A stretch of 64,000 nt of DNA, from NCBI RefSeq assembly GCF_013409645.1, contig NZ_JACCBG010000001.1, positions 868,001 to 932,000 of the forward strand, in the 5' to 3' direction. This stretch comes from Nocardioides panaciterrulae (lineage in GTDB: Bacteria > Actinomycetota > Actinomycetes > Propionibacteriales > Nocardioidaceae). The notes beneath the pieces are model-generated. The model had not been told where the DNA came from. It saw nothing but the letters and a program-made list of their open reading frames with translations, and searched no databases. Below are positions 39,960 through 49,257 of the stretch, piece by piece (the stretch's first letter is position 1; the number at the start of each line of letters is the position of its first letter). The position numbers were made by a program, and so were the translations under genes.

Positions 39960-42900
39960 ATGTCGCAGCTGCTGCCCGGGGACAATCCGCAGGCCTACCT
40001 CCCCGGTGACCGCCGGCGGGCGCTCGCCCGCGGAGAGGACCTGCCGCGGCGGGCGCACGGCGCCGCGGTGTTCGTGGACATCTCCGGCTTCACCCCCCTC
40101 ACCGAGGCGCTGGCCCGCGAGCTCGGCGGCCGCCGGGGCGCGGAGGAGCTCGCGGCCACCCTGCACCGGCTCTTCGGCGAGCTGGTGGAGCACCTGCACC
40201 GGTGGCGGGGGGCGATCGTCTACTTCAGCGGCGACGCGGTCACGGCCTGGCTGGACGGTGACGACGGCAGCCGGGCCACCGCCTGCGCCCTGCAGATGCA
40301 GGAGGTGATGTCCCGGATCGGGACCGTCACCACGCCCGCGGGGGTGGTGACCCGGCTGGGGGTCAAGGTCGCCGTCGCCGTCGGGGAGGTGCACCGGTTC
40401 GTCGTCGGCGATCCGCGGGTGCAGCTGATCGACGTGCTGGCCGGACGGCTGATGGACTCCCTGGCGGCCGCCGAGCAGGCGTCGCGCAGCGGTGAGGTGG
40501 TCCTCGACGCAGGCGCGCTCGACGCGCTGTCCGGGCGCGTGGTGCTCCGCGAGCAGCGCGCGGGCACGGAGGGGCCGGTCGGGGTCGTCGCCGGGCTGAC
40601 CGACCCGCCCCCCGCTCCCGCGAGCCCCCCGGAGTGGCCGCGGCTGCCCGTCGAGACCGCGCGCCGGTGGCTGCTCCCGCCGGTCTGGGAGCGGATGGTG
40701 GCCGGCCGGGGTGAGTTCCTCGCCGACCTGCGACCCGCGGTGCCGGTCTTCGTGCACTTCGGCGGGCTGGACTTCGAGGGCGACCCCGGCGCCCCGGCGA
40801 CCCTCGACGCGCTCGTGACGGGCGCGCAGCGGGCGCTGGACGCGCTGGGCGGCTGCGTCCTGCAGCTGACCATCGGCGACAAGGGCGCCTACCTCTACGC
40901 GGTCTTCGGCGCCCCCGTCGCGCACGAGGACGACGCGGTGCGCGCCTGCGAGGGCGCCCTCGCCCTGCTCGAGGTGGCCGCGGCGCTGCCGGTCACCGAC
41001 GTCCGGGTCGGGGTCGCGACCGGGCGGCTGCGCAGCGGGACCTACGGGCACATCGAGCGGCGCACCTTCTGCTGCCTCGGCGACGCGGTCAACCTCGCCG
41101 CCCGGCTGATGGGCCGCGCGCCGGCCGGCCGGGTCTGGGTGCACGCCGAGGTCGCCGAGGCGACCGGGGAGCGCTTCGCCTGGGAGGAGCTGGCCCCGAT
41201 CGCGGTCAAGGGCCGCGAGCAGCAGGTCCGCGTCCGGGCCCTGCTCGGCCGGACCCGGCACCGGCGGTCGGTCGGCCGGGCCGGCGCCCTGGGGCCGATG
41301 ATCGGCCGCGACGACGAGCTGGGCCGGCTCCGGGACCGGTGGCGGGCGGCCGCTTCGGGCCGCGGGCAGGTCGTGGTGGTGCAGGGGGAGGCCGGCACCG
41401 GCAAGTCCCGGTTGGTCGCCGAGCTCACGGTCGCGCTGGGGGCGGCCGGCGTGACCGTCGCGGTCGGCGAGGCGTCGCCGCTCGCCACGCAGACGTCGTA
41501 CGCCGGGTGGCGCGGCCTCTGGCAGGACCTGCTCGGCCTGGAGCCCGACGGGACCGACCCGGGCGGGACCGACCCGGGCGGGACCGACCCGGACGGGACC
41601 GACCCGGGCGCGGTGGCCACCGCCGTCGCGCGACTCGACCCCGGCCTGGTCGCGCGGGCACCGCTCCTGGGCCCGGTCCTGGGCCTGTCGCTCCCGGACA
41701 GCGAGCTGACCGCGGCGTTCGGCGAGGAGCTCCGCAAGACCTCGCTGGCGGACCTGCTCGGGCGGCTGCTCGCGGCCCGGGCGTCGACCGGCCCGCTGCT
41801 GCTCGTCCTCGAGGACGCGCACTGGCTCGACCCCCTCTCGCGCGAGCTCCTCGACTCGCTGGGGCGGGCCGCCGCCCGGCTGCCGGTGCTGCTGGTGGTC
41901 GCGAGCCGGCCCGACGACGCCCTGCTGGCCGGGCTGCCGCTCGAGCGCGCCGAGCACGTCGCCGCCCTGGTGCTGGCGTCGCTGGACGCGGCCGCCTCGG
42001 CGTCGCTGGTGGCGGAGCGGCACCGGGCCCTGACCGGCCGCGACGCCGAGCCCGAGCTGGTCGACAGGGTCGTCGGGCGGGCCGAGGGCAACCCGTTCTA
42101 CCTGGAGCAGCTGGTCGACTACGTCCTGGCCCGCGCGGCGGACGCGGACGGCGCCCTCGACGTGGAGGCGCTCGAGCTGCCGCCCAGCCTGCACACCCTG
42201 GTGCTGAGCCGGATCGACGCGCAGCCCGAGGGCGCCCGGCGCGCCGTGAAGGTCGCCAGCGTGATCGGCCGGACCTTCCGCACCGCCCTGGTCGGTGCCG
42301 CCTACCCCGAGCTCGGCACCGAGGACCGCGTCGACGGCGACCTGCTGGCGGTCGCGGCCACTCGGCTGATCGACCTCGAGGACCCCGACGTCCGGGCCTT
42401 CGCCTTCGGGCACGCGGTCACCCGGGACGTGGCCTACGACAGCCTGCCGCTGAGCATCAGGACCGTGCTGCACGGGCGGGTCGCGGACGCGCTGGAGGGC
42501 GAGCCCGACGGCCCCCGCCGGCACCTGTCCCTGCTCGCCCATCACTACGCGCTCAGCGACGACCTGCCGAAGAAGCGCCACTACCTGCTGGCCGCGGCCG
42601 CCGCCGCGCGGGCCGTCTATGCCAACGAGGCCGCGATCGCCCACCTGGAGCAGGTGCTGCCGCTGGTGGGGCCCGACGAGCGCGGCCAGGTGCTGCTGGA
42701 GCTCGCGGAGTCGCTGGAGGTGACCGGCGACTGGGCCGGGGCCGAGACCCGGGTCGCGCTGGCCCGCGACGCGGCCGAGCAGGTCGGCGACCGGGCCGGG
42801 GCGGCCCGGGCGCGGACCGCGCGCGCCGAGCTCGCCCGCAAGCAGGGCCGGTACGCCGAGGCGGAGGCCGAGCTCACCGCCGCGGACTCGGCGTTCACCG

Positions 42901-43706
42901 CCGCCGGCGACGACGCGGGCCGGGCCCGGGTGCTGCACCTGCGGGGGACCCTGGAGTCGCAGCAGGGGCGTCCCGACCGCGCGCGGGCGGCGTACGAAGC
43001 CTCGCTCGTGCTGCGCGAGCGGCTGGGGGACGAGGCCGGGGTGGCGGCGCTGCTGACCAACCTGGCGCTGGTCGCCGAGGACGAGGGCGACCTGGAGGCG
43101 GCCGAGCGGCTGGGACAGGAGGGCCTGGCGCGCCGGCGGGCCCTCGACGACCGGCGCGCGGTCAGCGTGTCGCTGACCGACATGGGCATGCTGGCCACCG
43201 CCCGCGGGGACCTGGCGCAGGCCCGCGAACGGTTCCTCGAGGCCCAGGCCCTCGCGGAGGAGGTGGGGGACCCGTGGGTGGTGGCGGTGGGCCGGCACAA
43301 CCTCGGCAACACCGCGCGCGACCTCGGCGACCTGGTCGAGGCGGGCAGCCACTTCGCGCCGGTGCTGCGGGCCTACGCCGAGCACGACGACCGGTGGTCC
43401 CTGGCCCACCTGTTCGAGGACGTCGCGCTGTGGCTGCTGGCCCAGGGCGCGGACCGGGACGCCGACGCGGTGGCGCTGCTCGCCGCCGCCGGGCGCCTGC
43501 GCGAGGAGATCGGTGCCCCGCGGTTCCCGCCCACCCGGGCCGCGCTCGAGGCCGCGCTGGCGCCGGCACAGGCCCGGACACCCGGCGAGGTGCTCGACCG
43601 GGCCGAGGCCGAGGGGCGGGGCGCCGGCCTCGCGGACGTGGTCCGGCTGGCCGATCGGGTGCTGGCGGCGGCTCCGGGCGGCGCCGGGCCGGCGCGGGAG
43701 CGCTGA
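39960..43706 (+). CDS. Double nucleotide-cyclase domain / AAA ATPase / TPR signalling protein
   Basis: 1248 residues from ATG 39960, chosen for AGGAGGG 7 nt upstream. Class III cyclase domain 1 about 33-190: metal Asps Asp40 (FVDISGFTPL) and Asp92 (FSGDAVTAW). Domain 2 about 255-425: GDAVNLAARLMGRA carries the Asn/Arg transition-state pair, but the first metal Asp is replaced (VHFGGLD). An AAA domain follows with P-loop GEAGTGKSR near 476-484 and Walker B-like LLLVLEDAHWLDPL. About 850-1200 is TPR-like. A DGTDP repeat lies at about 530-549. This resembles mycobacterial cyclase-ATPase regulators but lacks a LuxR DNA-binding domain. No membrane segment. The adenine-selecting Lys is not evident, so the product is uncertain. 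Confidence 0.87.
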   Translation: MSQLLPGDNPQAYLPGDRRRALARGEDLPRRAHGAAVFVDISGFTPLTEALARELGGRRGAEELAATLHRLFGELVEHLHRWRGAIVYFSGDAVTAWLDGDDGSRATACALQMQEVMSRIGTVTTPAGVVTRLGVKVAVAVGEVHRFVVGDPRVQLIDVLAGRLMDSLAAAEQASRSGEVVLDAGALDALSGRVVLREQRAGTEGPVGVVAGLTDPPPAPASPPEWPRLPVETARRWLLPPVWERMVAGRGEFLADLRPAVPVFVHFGGLDFEGDPGAPATLDALVTGAQRALDALGGCVLQLTIGDKGAYLYAVFGAPVAHEDDAVRACEGALALLEVAAALPVTDVRVGVATGRLRSGTYGHIERRTFCCLGDAVNLAARLMGRAPAGRVWVHAEVAEATGERFAWEELAPIAVKGREQQVRVRALLGRTRHRRSVGRAGALGPMIGRDDELGRLRDRWRAAASGRGQVVVVQGEAGTGKSRLVAELTVALGAAGVTVAVGEASPLATQTSYAGWRGLWQDLLGLEPDGTDPGGTDPGGTDPDGTDPGAVATAVARLDPGLVARAPLLGPVLGLSLPDSELTAAFGEELRKTSLADLLGRLLAARASTGPLLLVLEDAHWLDPLSRELLDSLGRAAARLPVLLVVASRPDDALLAGLPLERAEHVAALVLASLDAAASASLVAERHRALTGRDAEPELVDRVVGRAEGNPFYLEQLVDYVLARAADADGALDVEALELPPSLHTLVLSRIDAQPEGARRAVKVASVIGRTFRTALVGAAYPELGTEDRVDGDLLAVAATRLIDLEDPDVRAFAFGHAVTRDVAYDSLPLSIRTVLHGRVADALEGEPDGPRRHLSLLAHHYALSDDLPKKRHYLLAAAAAARAVYANEAAIAHLEQVLPLVGPDERGQVLLELAESLEVTGDWAGAETRVALARDAAEQVGDRAGAARARTARAELARKQGRYAEAEAELTAADSAFTAAGDDAGRARVLHLRGTLESQQGRPDRARAAYEASLVLRERLGDEAGVAALLTNLALVAEDEGDLEAAERLGQEGLARRRALDDRRAVSVSLTDMGMLATARGDLAQARERFLEAQALAEEVGDPWVVAVGRHNLGNTARDLGDLVEAGSHFAPVLRAYAEHDDRWSLAHLFEDVALWLLAQGADRDADAVALLAAAGRLREEIGAPRFPPTRAALEAALAPAQARTPGEVLDRAEAEGRGAGLADVVRLADRVLAAAPGGAGPARER
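41547..41606. repeat. 15-bp tandem repeat in the cyclase-ATPase gene
   Basis: Four head-to-tail copies of G(A/G)CGGGACCGACCCG coding DGTDP/GGTDP, inserted between the P-loop and Walker B of the ATPase domain, probably in a surface loop. Confidence 0.85.
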
Positions 43707-43746
43707 CCGCCGAAGAGTGCGCCAGGACAAATGTCGGCCGGAACCC

Positions 43747-43775
43747 CTGACAGCCCCGGGCGGCGCCGCTAGCCT
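43747..43775 (+). promoter_or_regulatory. Promoter of the C25-like protease gene
   Basis: CTGACA (-35, 5 of 6 to TTGACA) at 43747-43752, a 17-bp spacer, and TAGCCT (-10) at 43770-43775. A start near 43782 would give a leader of about 52 nt. Confidence 0.5.
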
Positions 43776-43833
43776 GCGAAGGCTGTCGACCGGTGAGCAG
43801 GGCCCTTCGGCGGCGCGGACCACGAGGTTGCGC

Positions 43834-46800
43834 ATGCACACGTCTTCTCATCCGTCATCGTGCGCCGGTCGGGGCTTCCGTGGACTCGGGCGCGGCGCAG
43901 CTCTCCCGGCGTTGGCGCCGGTGCTCGCCATGCTGGCGGGCCTGCTGGTCCTCCTCGCGCCCCCGGCGCTCGCCGGGCCGGTCGACGCGGGCTGGACGGC
44001 CAGCGGCCCCGGCACCGTCACCACCGTCTCGGACGGGTCCCGCGCGGCCGCCTCGATGACCTACGACCTCGAAACGGCCGGCCAGTCCCCGCGGTCGTGG
44101 GAGTTCACCACGACCGCCACCCCCGCCAGCGCCGACGGGCCCGTGACCGTGCCGTGGACCTGGCAGGGGCTGCACGCCTGGTTCCAGGTCACCGCGGGGC
44201 TCCAGATGGTCGTCAACGGCCAGATGGTGGGCACGCTGGTGAGCGCCGGCCCCACGAGCTGCTGCTCGAGCCCGTCCAACGGCTTCCTCTACGGCGGGGC
44301 GGCCACCTTCCACGTCAGCGCCGGCGACACCTACGGCTTCCGGCTCTCCGGCTCCAACGGCGACCTCAACAACTTCCTGCGCGGCACGTTCACGCTGAGC
44401 ACCAAGCCGTACGTCGACGCCACCATCGGCACCGACAACCGGCAGTGGCTGGGCGCGGCCGACCTGCCCGAGGGGGGCGTGGACGGCACCCTGGCCGAGC
44501 CCGGTGAGGCCCGCTGGTTCCGGTTCCCGGTCGTCCCCGGCCAGCACGTCAGCGTGGACCTGGGCCACCTGCCGGCCGACTACGACGTCGCGCTCTACGG
44601 GGACATCGGCGCGGCGTTCCAGTCGCTCACCGGCGGCGACGACGTCACCAGGCTCGCGGCGACCTCGGCCGCGGGCGCGCCCGGGCCGGGGAGCCAGGTG
44701 CCGTCGTACCCGGACGCGGTCACCACGGTGCCCACCAACGCCTCCGAGCTGCCCTCGACCACGTTCGCGCCGCGCATCTACGCGCCCCGGATCTATGCCC
44801 CGCGGATCTACGCCCCGCGGATCTACGCGCCCCGGATCTACGCGCCCCGGATCTACGCGCCCCGCATCTACGCGCCCGACTCGTTCGTGCCGTCGCTGGA
44901 CTCCGACGCCGCGTTCCGCGACGCGTTCTCAGCGGCCCAGGACCAGGCGCTGCTCGCGGTCTCCGCCAACACCGGCACCGGCGAGGAGACCGTGTCGGCC
45001 GGCACCGGCAACACCGACGGCTACTTCTACGTCCGCGTGCAGGGCCACACCGACCGGGTGGCCGACCCCGACCACGCCTTCCACCTCGGCCGCACGGTGA
45101 GCGGCGGCGAGGACTGCGCCGGCCTGCAGGACCACGCCACGACCCCCACCCTGGCGCCGACCCGGGACGACGCCCGCACGGTGATCGTCACCGACACCAC
45201 GCGCCTGGGCCTGACCGACGGCACCGACACGGCCGCGTTCCTGGACTCCCTCGGCAGCCTGGCCGGTGCCACGGACGGCGTCGTGGTCGACGTGGCGGAC
45301 TCCGCGCGGGTCCAGGCGCTGCAGACCCAGGCGGCCGCCCACGTCGACTGCCCCTACGCGGTCGACCTGGTCGCCTCGGCGATCAAGGACGTCGTCGACT
45401 CCTACCGCAACGCCGGCAGCCGCTACGTCGTGATCGCGGGCGGGGACGACGTGATCCCGTTCTTCCGCTACCCCGACGTCTCCGGGCTGGGCGAGGAGAG
45501 CCTGTTCGAGCCGCCGCTGCAGGACAACTCGACCGCCGGGCAGAGCCTGGTCCAGGACCAGGTCCTGAGCCAGGACGCCTACGGCACCGACACCGAGGTG
45601 ACCATCGGCGGGGTCACGCTGCCGGTGCCCGACCTCGCGGTCGGCCGCCTGGTCAAGACCCCCGACGAGATCGAGTCGACGGTCCAGCACTACCTGGGCC
45701 TGTCAGGCGGGAAGCTGCCCGCTCCCACGGCCTCGCTGGTCACCGGCTACGACTTCCTCGCCGACGCCGCCCACCGGGTCGGCGACGAGTTCCGGGCGGC
45801 GCTGCCGGGTGGCACGAACGACCAGCTGATCGCCGAGTCCGGTGCCCCGCGCAGCACGTCGTGGACCGGCACCGACCTCGAGCACGCGCTGCTCGACCAG
45901 CACCACGACCTGGTCTACCTGGCCGGCCACTTCAGCGCGAACGACACCCTCGCGGCTGACTTCGAGACCACCTTCGACGCGTCGCTGCTCGACCCGACCG
46001 CCGACGGCGGCGTCCGCGCCGAGAAGCTGGCCGACACGGTCGTGCTCAGCGCCGGCTGCCACTCCGGCTACAACATCGTCGACGGGGCGGCCGTGCCGGA
46101 CCGGACCAACACCTACGACTGGACCGAGCGGATGGCCCAGCAGCACACCGTCCTCGTGGGCGGCACCGGCTACCAGTACGGCGACTCCGACTTCCTCGAG
46201 TACAGCGAGCGGGTCTACCTCGACCTGGCCCGGCGCCTGCACGAGGGACCGGCCGCCGGCACCGCCGCGCCGGTCGCCGTCGGCTCGGCCCTCGCGCTGG
46301 CCAAGCAGGACTACCTGGCCAGCCTCGGCACGGTGACGGGGATCGACCAGAAGGCGATGCTCGAGGCGACGCTCTACGGCCTGCCGATGACCGGCTTCGA
46401 CGCACCGGGGCGCAGCCCGCTCGGCACCGACGCCTCCCACGTCTCGCCCGACCCGGTCACCGGTGGCCCGGGCCGGACGCTCGGCCTGGGCGTCGACGAC
46501 CTCCAGGTCTCGACCCGCACCGACCCCGGCGCCAAGCCGTCCGGAGCGGGCCCGGGCCTGCCCGGACAGCTCACCTGGCGCAACGGCGCCGATGGGGTCA
46601 GCGTGCAGCCGGGCGCTCCCGCGCTGCCCAAGCAGGTCGAGGACGTCACCGTCGCGGGCCAGGTGCTGCGCGGGGTCGGGTTCCGCGGTGGCGACTACAC
46701 CGACACCACGGGGGTGCTGCCACTGACCGGAGCGCCGGCGATCGAGGGCTCGACGCCCAACACGACCTTCGAGTCCGACGCGTTCTTCCCCCAACGGCTG

Positions 46801-48351
46801 GCCGCCCCCAACTACTTCGGTGCGCTCGGGGCGAGCGGCCGCACCTCGCTGATCCTCAGCCCGGCGCAGTACCGCAGCGATCCCGGCGGGGCCCTCACCG
46901 ACACCGAGCGGGACTACTCCGGGCTCGACCTGCGGCTGTTCTACAGCGACGCCGCGACCACGTCGTACGGCCGGAACCGGCCCTCGCTCGCCGCGGCCCC
47001 GGCCATCGGCGGCGTGCACGGGACCGTCGACGGCGGGGTCGTCACGTTCTCCGCGACGGTCACCGGCGACCCCTCCGCGGGCGTGCAGGAGGTGTGGGTG
47101 ACCTGGACCGGCAGCGGCGACGACTCCGACCACGGGCAGTGGCGCTCGGTCGACCTGGTGCAGGACCCGGCCGACTCGACGCACTGGTCCGGGACGCTGC
47201 CGCTCCCGTCCGGTCAGTCGTGGCAGGGGATCCGGTTCCTCGTCCAGGCCGCCAACGGCGTCGGCGCCGTGGGCCTGGACACGGCCGACGGCGACGGCTA
47301 CCGGGTGACGGCGGCCCGGGCGGACGACGCCACGGTCGCGCTGCGCACCGGTGACCCGGGCGTCGGCTCGCCGCTCGGCGTGACCGGCGTGGTCACCGAC
47401 GCCGCCGGCCAGGGCGTCGCCGACCGCACCGTCCGCTTCACCGTCTCCCGCGCCGGCACCGGGCTGTTCGAGTACGCCGCGGCCACGGCCGCCGACGGCA
47501 GCGTCGAGCTGGCGCTGCCGCCGGACCAGCAGCCGCCGTCCGGCCGGCTGCAGGTGCGGGCCGACCTCGTCGACGACGCCGGCGCCGTGACGTCCTCGGC
47601 GAGCACCGAGGTGGTCCTCGCCGGGGTCGGGATCGACACCGGCCCGGCGTACCTGACGACGCCCGCCGGCACGGCGTACCCGGCCGAGCACCCGCTCACC
47701 GCCACGCTGACCGACGCGCGTGGCCCGGTGGCCGGCGTACCGGTGACCTTCACGCTGCCCGCCCCGGGCCCGGGGACCCCGGGGGCCACGTTCCCCGGCG
47801 GCGCCACCCGGGCGAGCGTCCTCACCGACGAGGAGGGCGTCGCGACCGCGCCGGCCGCCACGGCCGGCCCCGCCGTCGGCACCTTCCCCGCCACCGTGTC
47901 GGCGGACGGCGCCACCGACGCGGTGGTGGCGATGGCCGGACAGTACGACGTCGCGCCGTTCGACGACCCCATCGCGGGCGACGGACCGACGACCCGGAAG
48001 CTCGACGCGACGCTGCCGGTCAGGACCACGCTCCGGCTCGCGGACGGGTCGCGGCTCTCCGACGCCGCGGCCGCCGCGCTGGTGCGCGCCGGCCGCGTCC
48101 AGGTGCGGTGGCGCGAGGTCGGCGGCACCGGAGCGTGGCGCGCCGACACCGACGTGACCCGCTACGACGAGCGCGCGCACGAGCTGCACGCCAACCTCAA
48201 GGGCAGGTCGCTGGGGTTGGAGCGCGGGCACCGCTACGACGTCGAGCTGCGGGTCCTGCCCGGGCCGACCGACCTGGTCCCGCCGGGTGCGGACCCGGTC
48301 GGCGGGGGCTTCGACCTCGGCAGCGGTGGCTTCGTGCTGCGGGTCGAGTGA
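43834..48351 (+). CDS. Secreted C25 (gingipain-like) cysteine protease with RIYAP repeats and Ig-like C-terminus
   Basis: 1505 residues. A long signal peptide (hydrophobic about 20-48, ending ALAGP) indicates export. Residues about 50-185 form a lectin-like sandwich, then a pre-peptidase-like domain (about 190-300). Seven tandem RIYAP units fill 314-348. The caspase/gingipain fold spans about 450-850: YVVIAGGDDVIPFFRYP, then His699 in VYLAGHFS and Cys742 in LSAGCHSGYN, the expected His-Cys dyad. Ig-like domains follow after about 1040 (TFSATVTGDPSAGVQEVWVTW; GVTGVVTDAAGQGV; LTATLTDARGPVAGVPVTF). No LPXTG or C-terminal transmembrane helix, so it is likely released or wall-associated. Substrate unknown. 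Confidence 0.83.
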   Translation: MHTSSHPSSCAGRGFRGLGRGAALPALAPVLAMLAGLLVLLAPPALAGPVDAGWTASGPGTVTTVSDGSRAAASMTYDLETAGQSPRSWEFTTTATPASADGPVTVPWTWQGLHAWFQVTAGLQMVVNGQMVGTLVSAGPTSCCSSPSNGFLYGGAATFHVSAGDTYGFRLSGSNGDLNNFLRGTFTLSTKPYVDATIGTDNRQWLGAADLPEGGVDGTLAEPGEARWFRFPVVPGQHVSVDLGHLPADYDVALYGDIGAAFQSLTGGDDVTRLAATSAAGAPGPGSQVPSYPDAVTTVPTNASELPSTTFAPRIYAPRIYAPRIYAPRIYAPRIYAPRIYAPRIYAPDSFVPSLDSDAAFRDAFSAAQDQALLAVSANTGTGEETVSAGTGNTDGYFYVRVQGHTDRVADPDHAFHLGRTVSGGEDCAGLQDHATTPTLAPTRDDARTVIVTDTTRLGLTDGTDTAAFLDSLGSLAGATDGVVVDVADSARVQALQTQAAAHVDCPYAVDLVASAIKDVVDSYRNAGSRYVVIAGGDDVIPFFRYPDVSGLGEESLFEPPLQDNSTAGQSLVQDQVLSQDAYGTDTEVTIGGVTLPVPDLAVGRLVKTPDEIESTVQHYLGLSGGKLPAPTASLVTGYDFLADAAHRVGDEFRAALPGGTNDQLIAESGAPRSTSWTGTDLEHALLDQHHDLVYLAGHFSANDTLAADFETTFDASLLDPTADGGVRAEKLADTVVLSAGCHSGYNIVDGAAVPDRTNTYDWTERMAQQHTVLVGGTGYQYGDSDFLEYSERVYLDLARRLHEGPAAGTAAPVAVGSALALAKQDYLASLGTVTGIDQKAMLEATLYGLPMTGFDAPGRSPLGTDASHVSPDPVTGGPGRTLGLGVDDLQVSTRTDPGAKPSGAGPGLPGQLTWRNGADGVSVQPGAPALPKQVEDVTVAGQVLRGVGFRGGDYTDTTGVLPLTGAPAIEGSTPNTTFESDAFFPQRLAAPNYFGALGASGRTSLILSPAQYRSDPGGALTDTERDYSGLDLRLFYSDAATTSYGRNRPSLAAAPAIGGVHGTVDGGVVTFSATVTGDPSAGVQEVWVTWTGSGDDSDHGQWRSVDLVQDPADSTHWSGTLPLPSGQSWQGIRFLVQAANGVGAVGLDTADGDGYRVTAARADDATVALRTGDPGVGSPLGVTGVVTDAAGQGVADRTVRFTVSRAGTGLFEYAAATAADGSVELALPPDQQPPSGRLQVRADLVDDAGAVTSSASTEVVLAGVGIDTGPAYLTTPAGTAYPAEHPLTATLTDARGPVAGVPVTFTLPAPGPGTPGATFPGGATRASVLTDEEGVATAPAATAGPAVGTFPATVSADGATDAVVAMAGQYDVAPFDDPIAGDGPTTRKLDATLPVRTTLRLADGSRLSDAAAAALVRAGRVQVRWREVGGTGAWRADTDVTRYDERAHELHANLKGRSLGLERGHRYDVELRVLPGPTDLVPPGADPVGGGFDLGSGGFVLRVE
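44773..44877. repeat. Seven tandem 15-bp repeats coding RIYAP
   Basis: Seven copies of CG(C/G)ATCTA(C/T)GC(G/C)CC(C/G) coding RIYAP, preceded by AP and followed by DSF. Copies differ mostly at synonymous third positions, so the peptide, rather than the DNA, appears to be maintained. Confidence 0.95.
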
Positions 48352-48373
48352 GGCCCGGCCCGGGGGAGCTGCG

Positions 48374-49257
48374 TCACCGGGTCCGGTTGAGGTCCGCCAG
48401 CATCGAGGCGGGGCCGAGGTCGCCGAGCCGGTAGCCCTGCGGGTAGGTGGAGGGCCGGTGGTGGTACGCCGTCCGCCGCGGCGGGGCCAGGCGCAGCAGC
48501 CGCGCCCGGGCGCGCAGCCCCGCGCGCACGCCGCCTCGAGCCAGCGGGGCTGGCCGGGCAGTCCCAGCGCGGTGCGCAGCGGCTCGTCCATCAGTGCGAC
48601 CGTGACCCGCCGTACGACGGGCCTGAGCGGCCCCGGCGCGGTCGCCCGGGCGATCCGCAGCGTGGCCTCGGTGACGTGCCGGTTGGCCGGGTCGTAGGCG
48701 AACCGCTCCCGCTCGTAGGAGGCGAGCAGGTCGAGGTAGCCGGCGTAGGTGTCCGGCAGGTCCCGGATCCCCATCAGCTGCCCGAACCGGGTGGTGAACC
48801 GGGCCAGTGCCGCGAGCTCGACGGGGTCCAGCCGCCGCCAGCCGAACTGCTCGATCCACCGGACCGGGCCGACGATCGTGGTCGCCAGCACGTAGCGGAA
48901 CTCGTCGTTCGGGATGTCGTAGTGCCCGTGGATCCGGTTCAGCCGGCGCAGCGCCGCGTGGGAGCGGGCCGAGTCGATGCCCTCGACCGAGGCCTCCTCG
49001 GCGAAGAGCAGCGTGTCGTCGTAGCGCTTCACGCCGTCGCGCTCGAACTGCGCGGTGCGCTGCAGCAGCCGGGAGATCGACGGGACGCCGTAGTCGCGCA
49101 GGAACGCGATGCCGGTGCCCTGGGTGTAGTCCCACGGGAACTCGAGCCGGCTGGTCAGCCACACGATCCGGTCGGTGTCGTGCTCGGGGTCCAGCGTGCG
49201 GATCTCCCGCAGGACGTCGTACCTGCGGGGGTGGTGGAGCCTGCTCAGGAGACCCAT
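48374..49257 (-). pseudogene. MpaB-family (DUF2236) oxygenase gene with a single-base frameshift
   Basis: Starts at ATG 49257 (MGLLSRLHHPRRYDVLREI), overlapping the LLM gene stop by 13 nt. The frame gives a convincing heme-type MpaB/latex-clearing-like protein: LEFPWDYTQGTGIAFLRDYGVPSIS, HGHYDIPNDEFRYVLATTIVGP, ATLRIARATAPGPLRPVVRRVTVALMDEPLR and ends at GQPRWLEAA near 48528. From there the family C-terminus (GLRARARLLRLAPPRR then YPQGYRLGDLGPASML, stop at 48374) continues in another frame. Restoring one base in the GC-rich run near 48515-48532 gives 294 codons. The original frame reads on without sense into the antisense of the protease gene. Either a real recent mutation or a sequencing error in a homopolymer-rich stretch. 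Confidence 0.82.

Noticed and set aside
39960..48351. Cyclase-ATPase plus caspase-like protease as a cyclic-nucleotide defence system
   Set aside because: The protease has a clear signal peptide and its own promoter, so it acts outside the cell. No cyclic-nucleotide effector, ubiquitin-like or CBASS accessory gene is nearby, and cyclase-AAA-TPR proteins are common regulators in actinobacteria.
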